Positions 58,031 through 64,000 of a stretch of 64,000 nucleotides of DNA are shown here, piece by piece. Both the position numbers and the translations under genes were made by a program. Position 1 is the stretch's first letter, and each line of letters starts with the position of its first letter. Origin of the DNA: Antarcticimicrobium sp. (GTDB lineage: Bacteria > Pseudomonadota > Alphaproteobacteria > Rhodobacterales > Rhodobacteraceae); assembly GCF_029212575.1 (NCBI RefSeq), contig NZ_JARGPK010000054.1:1-64000 (forward strand), read 5' to 3'. The notes under the pieces are model-generated. The model did no database searches and was not told the DNA's origin. It saw nothing but the letters and a program-made list of their open reading frames with translations.

Positions 58031-59112
58031 CGCGCGGTGACGGGGATACAATCGGCGTTCTCGGCCACCAGTGCCGAGCAGAACCGCCGAGCATCCGACA
58101 GATCCTCGAACCCCATCGCGCGCAAGCGATAAAAGGTACGCCCGCCGCTGCTGGCCTTCTGGATCACCCGCTTCTTGCCGTCGAGATAGGCGCCGAACCT
58201 GGTGTTCAGCCGATCCCATGCCGCGCGCGCCACCTCGGGAGAGTCATAGGCGCCGAGCTGAGCCAAACGGGCGCCCTCGGGCACGCTGTCGGGATCGACA
58301 TCCACACGGGCAACCGCGTCCTGCGCGGCGCCGAGCGCCGCAGCGACATCCAAGCCGGTTGCCGAGGCGACGGTGAGCCGTGCGGGTCGCGCAAGCGGCC
58401 GCCGCGAGCGTTTGACCCCCGGCGCATTGAGCACGGCGGGCGAAACATTGCGCGGCGCGGCATCGGCCTCGTCCAATGTCGGGCTGAGGGGGGGCTCGGA
58501 GGTCGCCTCGAGGGAACCTCCCTCAAGCGGTGCGGGCTGCACGATCCGGTCCTCGGGCGCAGCCGGTTCCGTTCGTGCCGCCGGTGCGGTCGTGTCCTCC
58601 CGCAGCGGCGCGACGTTGCGGGTCAACTCCTCGACCAGCGCCGCCACCTGGTCATCGCGATAGGCGGAGATGGACTCTGCATTGACCGACGTCTTGGTCT
58701 CCCTGGCGCCCAGTTCGCCCATGGGAAGGTCTTCGTCGGTCAGGCCCACCGGCCGCGGCGCCAGCGCCAGACGGTCGGGCGGCGGCGCTGCGGTTCCGCC
58801 GGCCGCCACCGCGTTCACCGCCAGCCCCTGGTGATCCGCCGGCTGCCCGCCGGGGTCCTTGGGCTGTTCCCGCATCGGCCCCTCCAGCGCACGCACGACG
58901 GGCACGCCGCTCACGTCGCGGATCATCAGCTTGTAGCCCCAGATCCCGATGCCGACCACCAGCGCCAGCGAGGCCAGCGCCCCGGCCACGTTCACCGCCT
59001 TGCCGATCGCGCCCTGGTCCCGGGCCCGCGCCGCGTCGCCGTCCTGGGCTCCAGCGTCGTCCGCGTAAAGCTCATCCCCATACACGCCATAGGTGTACTC
59101 GATTTCCGCCAT
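58027..59112 (-). CDS. SPOR domain-containing membrane protein
   Basis: A 361-residue protein with a short cytoplasmic N-terminus, one membrane helix (about 38-60: VAGALASLALVVGIGIWGYKLMI), a long Pro/Ala/Glu-rich periplasmic linker and a C-terminal SPOR domain (about 280-355: ARLAQLGAYDSPEVARAAW, FYRLRAMGFEDLSDARRFC). SPOR domains bind septal peptidoglycan stripped of side chains, so a role in division or wall remodelling is likely, in line with the adjacent nagZ. Confidence 0.88.
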   Translation of the reverse strand: MAEIEYTYGVYGDELYADDAGAQDGDAARARDQGAIGKAVNVAGALASLALVVGIGIWGYKLMIRDVSGVPVVRALEGPMREQPKDPGGQPADHQGLAVNAVAAGGTAAPPPDRLALAPRPVGLTDEDLPMGELGARETKTSVNAESISAYRDDQVAALVEELTRNVAPLREDTTAPAARTEPAAPEDRIVQPAPLEGGSLEATSEPPLSPTLDEADAAPRNVSPAVLNAPGVKRSRRPLARPARLTVASATGLDVAAALGAAQDAVARVDVDPDSVPEGARLAQLGAYDSPEVARAAWDRLNTRFGAYLDGKKRVIQKASSGGRTFYRLRAMGFEDLSDARRFCSALVAENADCIPVTAR

Positions 59113-59201
59113 GTCCGCCTCGCTGCCCGTTCGGCGCGGGAAAATCTCCGCACCCGGGGTCTCTTGCTATCTGCCTCGGGCCGGCGGTTCGGGCGGTTTT
59201 G

Positions 59202-60947
59202 TCACCGCATCTCCTGCGCCGGCGTTACCCCAAGAATACCAAGACCGGCGGAAATAACAACGGATACGGCCCGTGCGAGGGCCATTTTTGCCTGGCTTGT
59301 GGCGATGTCGCCCTCTTGAAGGAAGCGCAGCTCGGGCAATTCGTGGCCCCGGTTCCACAGCGCGTGGAACTCGCCGGCCAGCTCATAGAGGTAGAAGGCG
59401 ACGCGATGCGGCTCATGCGCGCGCGCGGCGATCTCGACCAGGCGCGGCCATTCGGCAAGCTTGCGGGCCACCGCCAGTTCGGCCTCGTGACCCACAGACG
59501 ACAGATCGGCGGCACCGAGGGCGGCGTCATCGGCGGCGATCCCGGCCTCCGCCGCCTTGCGCAGCACGCTCATCACCCGGGCATGGGCATATTGTACATA
59601 AAACACCGGATTCTCCCGGCTTTGCTCCAGCACCTTGTCAAAGTCGAAGTCGAGCGGCGCATCGTTCTTGCGGGTCAGCATGACGAAGCGGGTCACGTCC
59701 GGGCCGACCTGTTCGACCACGTCGCGCAGGGTGACGAAATTGCCCGCCCGCTTGGACATCTTGAACGGCTCGCCGTTCTTCCACAGCTTGACCAACTGCG
59801 TCAGCTTGATGTCGAGCGGCACCCGCCCCTCGGACAGCGCCGAGACCGCCGCCTTCATCCGCTTGACATAGCCACCGTGATCGGCGCCGAAGATGTCGAT
59901 CAGCTCGTCAAAGCCGCGCGTCACCTTGTCATAGTGATAGGCGATATCCGGCGCGAAATAGGTCCAGCTGCCGTCCGATTTCATGATCGGGCGGTCCACG
60001 TCGTCGCCGTGGTCGGTGGATTTGAACAGGGTCTGCTCGCGCGGCTCCCAGTCCTCGGGCGTCTTACCCTTGGGCGGCTCCAGCACACCGCGATAGATCA
60101 AGCCCTTGCCGCGCAGGTATTCGATCGCCGCCTCGATCCGGCCGGTGCCGTAAAGCGATTTCTCGCTGAAGAACACGTCCATCTTGACGCCGAGCGCGGC
60201 CAGATCGGCGCGGATCAGCTCCATCATCTTGTCGGTGGCATAGTCGCGCAGCTGTTCCAGCCAGACCGCCTCGGGCTGGTCGACGTAGCGGTCGCCGACC
60301 TCTTTCGCCAGCGTCTCGCCGACCTCGATCAGGTATTCGCCGGGATAGGTGCCATCGGGAAACTCCACCGCCTCCCCCAGCGCCTCGAGATAGCGCAGGT
60401 AGACCGAGCGGGCGAGCACATCGACCTGCGCGCCACCGTCGTTGATGTAGTATTCGCGCGTCACCTGATGACCGGAATAGGCCAGCAGGCTGGCCAGCGC
60501 ATCGCCGAACACCGCGCCGCGGGTGTGGCCCACGTGCAGCGGCCCGGTGGGATTGGCCGAGACGTATTCCACGTTGACCTTGCGCCCCTGCCCCATGCCC
60601 GAGCGGCCATAGGCATCGCCCTGTTGCAGCACGCCTGAGACAACCGAACGCCAGACACCGCCCGACAGGCGCAGGTTGAGAAAGCCCGGTCCGGCCACTT
60701 CGGCGGTTTCGATCCGCGCGTCCCCGGCCAGCCGGGTGGCCAGCGCCTCGGCGATGTCGCGCGGCTTCATCTTCGCGGGCTTGGACAGCACCATCGCCGC
60801 GTTGGTGGCCATGTCGCCATGCGCCGGATCACGCGGCGGCTCCACTGTGACATTGTCGAGCGCCAGCCCGGCGGGCAGCACGCCGGACTGCATCATCTCG
60901 TCAAGGTGAGACACGACAAGCGTGCGGATATCGGCAAACAGGTTCAT
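59202..60947 (-). CDS. argS: arginyl-tRNA synthetase
   Basis: A 581-residue class I synthetase. The HIGH motif is [11 protein letters not shown] and the KMSKS-like motif [11 protein letters not shown]. The N-terminal Add-1 domain (about 1-120) and the C-terminal DALR anticodon-binding domain ([15 protein letters not shown] to the end) are both present. AAGGATG precedes the ATG at 60945-60947. It leads the argS-SPOR-nagZ-scpA-scpB run. Confidence 0.97.
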   Translation of the reverse strand: MNLFADIRTLVVSHLDEMMQSGVLPAGLALDNVTVEPPRDPAHGDMATNAAMVLSKPAKMKPRDIAEALATRLAGDARIETAEVAGPGFLNLRLSGGVWRSVVSGVLQQGDAYGRSGMGQGRKVNVEYVSANPTGPLHVGHTRGAVFGDALASLLAYSGHQVTREYYINDGGAQVDVLARSVYLRYLEALGEAVEFPDGTYPGEYLIEVGETLAKEVGDRYVDQPEAVWLEQLRDYATDKMMELIRADLAALGVKMDVFFSEKSLYGTGRIEAAIEYLRGKGLIYRGVLEPPKGKTPEDWEPREQTLFKSTDHGDDVDRPIMKSDGSWTYFAPDIAYHYDKVTRGFDELIDIFGADHGGYVKRMKAAVSALSEGRVPLDIKLTQLVKLWKNGEPFKMSKRAGNFVTLRDVVEQVGPDVTRFVMLTRKNDAPLDFDFDKVLEQSRENPVFYVQYAHARVMSVLRKAAEAGIAADDAALGAADLSSVGHEAELAVARKLAEWPRLVEIAARAHEPHRVAFYLYELAGEFHALWNRGHELPELRFLQEGDIATSQAKMALARAVSVVISAGLGILGVTPAQEMR

Positions 60948-61017
60948 CGGGCATCCTTTCGGGCTTTGGCGCGGTTTACCACTCCCCACGGGGCGGTCAA
61001 CCGCCGCTGCGGGGCCG

Positions 61018-62169
61018 TCAGGACGGACGGTCGCCCAGCAGCCGCGCGTGTTCGAGCAGCGCAAAGCGGTCGGTCATCCCGGCGATGTAGTCGGAGACGA
61101 TCCGCGCCACCGCAGTTTCATCGCCCGCCGCCCGGGCCAGATCGGGGTGCCAGCGATCCGGCAGCAGGCCCGGATCGCCGGCAAAGAGCGCGAACAGCTC
61201 CTCGACCACGCGGGCCACCTCGACGCGCTTTTTCATGACGCTGGGGGCGCGGTACATCCGGCGGAACAGAAACGCCCGGATCTGTTTCAGGTCATCCCAG
61301 AGACCCGGAGAAAAGCAGATCACCGGGCGCCCCAACAGGCGGATATCCTCGACCCGTTGCGCCCCGCTTTCCGCCAGATTGCCGCGCGCGGTATCGATCA
61401 GGTCGGTGACCATCACGCCGAACACCCGGCGCAGGGCCTCGTGGCGGCGCCGGTTCCAGTCGAGGCCAGGATACTTGGCGTCGACCTCGGCATAGGCGGC
61501 GCCGACGATGGGCAGCGGCGTGATGTCGTCGTCGCTGAACAGCCCCGCGCGCAGCCCGTCGTGCAGGTCGTGGTTGTTATAGGCGATGTCGTCGGCCAGG
61601 GCGGCCACCTGCGCCTCGGCACTGGCATGGGTGTGCAGTTCCAGGTCGATGGCGGCGTTGCATTCGGCCAGCGCCCAGGGCAGCTCTCCCACCACCGGCC
61701 CGTTGTGTTTGGCAATCGCCTCAAGAGTTTCCCAGGTGAGGTTCAAGCCGTCGAACTCGGCATAGTGGCGCTCCAGCACGGTGACGATGCGGATCGCCTG
61801 CGCGTTGTGGTCAAAGCCGCCATAGGGCGCCATCATCGCATGCAGCGCATCCTCGCCGGTGTGGCCAAAGGGGGTGTGGCCAAGGTCATGCGCCAGTGCG
61901 ACGGCCTCGGTCAGCTCCTGGTTCAGCTCCAGCGCCCCGGCGATGGTGCGGGCGACCTGCGCCACCTCGATCGAATGGGTCAGCCGGGTTCTGTAATTGT
62001 CGCCCTCATGCTCGACGAAAACCTGAGTCTTGTGCTTCAGCCGCCGAAAGGCGCTGGCATGAATGATCCGGTCCCGGTCCCGCTGGAAGCAGGAGCGAAA
62101 GCTGCTTTCCTCCTCAGCGACCAGCCGTCCGCGGCTGGCCTCCGGATCCGAGGCATAAGGCGCGCGCAT
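61018..62169 (-). CDS. dgt: deoxyguanosinetriphosphate triphosphohydrolase-like protein
   Basis: A 383-residue HD-domain enzyme that hydrolyses dNTPs to nucleosides and triphosphate. Metal ligands are [28 protein letters not shown] and, further on, [27 protein letters not shown] near residue 45 is characteristic. It is shorter than E. coli Dgt, as in the type 2 subfamily. It is divergent from the erpA-like gene. Confidence 0.93.
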   Translation of the reverse strand: MRAPYASDPEASRGRLVAEEESSFRSCFQRDRDRIIHASAFRRLKHKTQVFVEHEGDNYRTRLTHSIEVAQVARTIAGALELNQELTEAVALAHDLGHTPFGHTGEDALHAMMAPYGGFDHNAQAIRIVTVLERHYAEFDGLNLTWETLEAIAKHNGPVVGELPWALAECNAAIDLELHTHASAEAQVAALADDIAYNNHDLHDGLRAGLFSDDDITPLPIVGAAYAEVDAKYPGLDWNRRRHEALRRVFGVMVTDLIDTARGNLAESGAQRVEDIRLLGRPVICFSPGLWDDLKQIRAFLFRRMYRAPSVMKKRVEVARVVEELFALFAGDPGLLPDRWHPDLARAAGDETAVARIVSDYIAGMTDRFALLEHARLLGDRPS

Positions 62170-62247
62170 CTGCCGTCCTTGTTCTTGTGCCAGTGCTCGT
62201 GGCCTCTATATTGGAATGTCAGAGGAATTCAAACGCCGGAGTGCGCC

Positions 62248-62571
62248 ATGAAGCTGCCCCCCAAAGTGACCGAACGCGCCTTTGCCCGCCTGGCCGAGAT
62301 CGGAGCGGCCGATCAGGGCAAGGCCTTGCGCGTGGCCGTCGAAGGCGGCGGATGCTCGGGCTTCCAGTACGACATCGCGCTGGACGACCCGGCCGAGGAC
62401 GATCTGGTGCTGGAAGGCAAGGGGCAGAAGGTCGTCGTCGATACCGTCTCGCTGCCGTTCCTGGAAAACGCCACCATCGATTTCACCGAGGAATTGATCG
62501 GCGCGCGGTTCGTGATCGAGAACCCCAACGCCACATCGTCCTGCGGCTGCGGCACGTCCTTTTCGATGTAA
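62248..62571 (+). CDS. erpA: iron-sulfur cluster insertion protein ErpA/IscA type
   Basis: A 107-residue A-type carrier that delivers iron-sulfur clusters to apo-enzymes. The three ligand Cys residues are in GGGCSGFQY and SSCGCGTSF, and the middle holds the family pattern IDFTEELIGARFVIENPNA. The ATG is at 62248. Assignment as ErpA over IscA rests on the isolated position beside dgt, away from an isc operon. Confidence 0.88.
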   Translation: MKLPPKVTERAFARLAEIGAADQGKALRVAVEGGGCSGFQYDIALDDPAEDDLVLEGKGQKVVVDTVSLPFLENATIDFTEELIGARFVIENPNATSSCGCGTSFSM

Positions 62572-62619
62572 ACCGCCTGTTTTCAGGAAATTGTACCCAG
62601 ATATTTCAGATACTTATGG

Positions 62620-63543
62620 TCACTTCCTGAACGACACAGCCAGCCCGGGCCGCGCCCCGATCCCGGGGGCGGCCTGGTCCCACAGCAGGTAAAGGCCGCT
62701 GCCGATCACGATGGCGACGCCCAGATAGGTGCCCGCCCCGGGCCATTCCCCGAACCCCAGCGCGCCAAGCCCCACCATCCAGACGAATTGCAGGTTCATC
62801 AGCGGCGTCACCGCATAGGCCGCGAGCATCCGCAGCGCCACCACCAGCAGCCAGCGCGCCACGAAAAGCAGCCCGGCGTAGGCCGCGACCAGCGACAGGT
62901 CCGAGGCCGGCATCGGCACCCAGACGAATGGCAGGGCCAGCCCCATGGTGCAGAAGATCGCCAGATTGGGATAAAAGACCTGGGCCAGGGCGTTGCTTTC
63001 GTGCCGTCCGATAAACCGTGCCATCACCATGGAAAACGTTCCGAACAGCGCCGCGGCCAGCGCGTAGAGATGACCGGCGGAGATCGAGCCGGAGCCGGAG
63101 GGAAACAGGCACATCACCCCCACCGCGCCCGAGGCCAGCGCCGCCCAGGCTGCGGGCCGCACATGTTCGCGCAGGATCGGACCCGACATCAGCCCGGCGA
63201 GGATCGGCATCAGGGCGACGAACAGAAACACATCGGCAAAGGGCAGCAGCCGGAACGCCTGGAAGAAGGCGACCGAGGCGATCACCGTCGCCCCCGAGCG
63301 CAGCGCCATCGCCCCCGGGCAGCGGGTGGCCAGACCCCGGCGCTGGCGCGGATGCCGGTCGGCCAGCACGCTGAGGCCCATCACCATCAGGCCGCTCAGA
63401 CAGTACATCTGCGGCGCGGCGTAGCCGCCTGCAACCAGCTTGGTGATCGCATCGGCCGAGGAGATCAGCGCGGTATAAGCGACCACCAGCCCGGCCCCGG
63501 CCAGGGGCGCGGCATGGCTGAGCCTTGGTGTCAGGCGGCTCAT
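62620..63543 (-). CDS. EamA family (DMT) transporter
   Basis: A 307-residue inner-membrane protein with ten predicted helices in two EamA repeats (YTALISSADAITKLVAGGY and LYALAAALFGTFSMVMARFIG). The ATG at 63541-63543 overlaps the stop of the upstream gene (ATGA), so the two are coupled. Third EamA protein in the window; substrate unknown. Confidence 0.86.
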   Translation of the reverse strand: MSRLTPRLSHAAPLAGAGLVVAYTALISSADAITKLVAGGYAAPQMYCLSGLMVMGLSVLADRHPRQRRGLATRCPGAMALRSGATVIASVAFFQAFRLLPFADVFLFVALMPILAGLMSGPILREHVRPAAWAALASGAVGVMCLFPSGSGSISAGHLYALAAALFGTFSMVMARFIGRHESNALAQVFYPNLAIFCTMGLALPFVWVPMPASDLSLVAAYAGLLFVARWLLVVALRMLAAYAVTPLMNLQFVWMVGLGALGFGEWPGAGTYLGVAIVIGSGLYLLWDQAAPGIGARPGLAVSFRK

Positions 63544-64000
63544 GGTGCCGCCCCTGCGCGGGCAAACCCGGCGAAGAATTCCTCGAAATGCGCGCTGCTG
63601 GCCTCGGCCTCGGCCAGGATGTCCGCCCCGGCCCCGCTCAGCGCCGCCGCCACATGCGGCCGCATCCTCGCCCAGTCCCGGCTGCGCGCCGCCTCGAGCC
63701 GGTACAGCGCCTGCGACATCTCTCGCAGCGGGGCCGGCGCCATCGGCGCGCGGTGAAAACTCATCGGGCCGGGCTCCGCCGGCTTGACGAAATCCCGCCC
63801 GCCGCTCAGCGCCATCAGCCAGGAGGTGACGAAATAGGTGTGATAGGCGTCCGCAAGATCGACCCGCGGCCCGGTCTCGACGATGAACCCGAAGGTTTCC
63901 CGCTCCAGCCATTGCTCCCAGATCGGCGAGGGGTCGTGCCCGGCATAGCGCAGCGCGATGCAGATCTCGGCCAGCAGATCCGCGTTGCGGTCGAGAAAGG
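63540..64000 (-). CDS. hypothetical protein, N-terminus beyond the window
   Basis: The frame is open from its stop at 63540 to the right edge, giving at least 153 residues. Visible segments include RNADLLAEICIALRYAGHDP, IWEQWLERETFGFIVET and AYHTYFVTSWLMALSGG, then an Ala-rich helical C-terminus. No signal or membrane segment appears in this part. I do not recognise the family. The stop is coupled to the EamA gene by ATGA. Confidence 0.65.
   Translation of the reverse strand, partial: FLDRNADLLAEICIALRYAGHDPSPIWEQWLERETFGFIVETGPRVDLADAYHTYFVTSWLMALSGGRDFVKPAEPGPMSFHRAPMAPAPLREMSQALYRLEAARSRDWARMRPHVAAALSGAGADILAEAEASSAHFEEFFAGFARAGAAP

Noticed and set aside
63540-63815. A complete 91-residue gene starting at the internal ATG at 63815.
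   Set aside because: The frame continues without a stop to the window edge with protein-like content, so the ATG is probably internal and the gene is truncated by the window.

Overview
The window is high-GC, densely coding chromosomal DNA of an alphaproteobacterium. It is most probably a member of the Rhodobacteraceae (roseobacter type). I infer this from protein family content and from gene orders typical of that family: prfA-prmC-DUF4167, yceD-rpmF-plsX-fabH-ihfA-MerR-tRNA-Pro, argS-SPOR-nagZ-scpA-scpB, and lptG-lptD-surA-pdxA-rsmA. I found no CRISPR array, insertion sequence, prophage or defence island. Most of the window is housekeeping; the accessory parts are the left end and an RTX gene pair near 22-25 kb.

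Layout. 1-6.7 kb: a minus-strand catabolic block (SAM methyltransferase, cytochrome P450, a fused FAD-monooxygenase/old-yellow-enzyme protein of the 2-aminobenzoyl-CoA/salicylyl-CoA type, SDR, MarR regulator, enoyl-CoA hydratase). 6.8-13.3 kb: TfoX-like protein, ndk, an MFS pump, an ABC-F ATPase, a MarC protein, an aspartic protease and a membrane protein with a probable frameshift. 13.3-21.9 kb: pepA-holC, divergent from the envelope operon lptG-lptD-surA-pdxA-rsmA. No full lptF is present upstream of lptG, only a 25-codon remnant-like frame. 21.9-25.3 kb: two tandem RTX calcium-binding proteins. 25.3-34.7 kb: DUF4167, prmC, prfA, an amidohydrolase-agmatinase-DUF1499 operon, mazG, nucleoside hydrolase, GNAT and eno. 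34.8-46.3 kb: two EamA transporters, AbrB, a Fur-family regulator, a DEAD-box helicase, an EEP hydrolase, selO, a cupin, anmK, tyrS and an SDR. 46.4-57 kb: uup, olsB, bamE, yceD-rpmF-plsX-fabH-ihfA-MerR, tRNA-Pro, a double-domain dCTP deaminase and scpAB. 57-64 kb: nagZ, SPOR, argS, dgt, erpA, another EamA transporter and a gene cut by the window edge.

The most interesting signal is the RTX pair. It is a tandem duplication whose breakpoint can be read directly. Between the two genes lies a 22-base piece of the 3' end of the downstream DUF4167 gene, fused at GCCCC to a copy of the last 24 codons or so of the upstream rsmA gene. These fossil flanks are about 93% identical to their sources, yet the N-terminal halves of the two RTX proteins are only about half identical, which is the reverse of what neutral decay predicts. 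Other points worth following are the missing lptF, a dispersed element that starts a few bases after stop codons (four copies), and the aromatic-CoA cluster.
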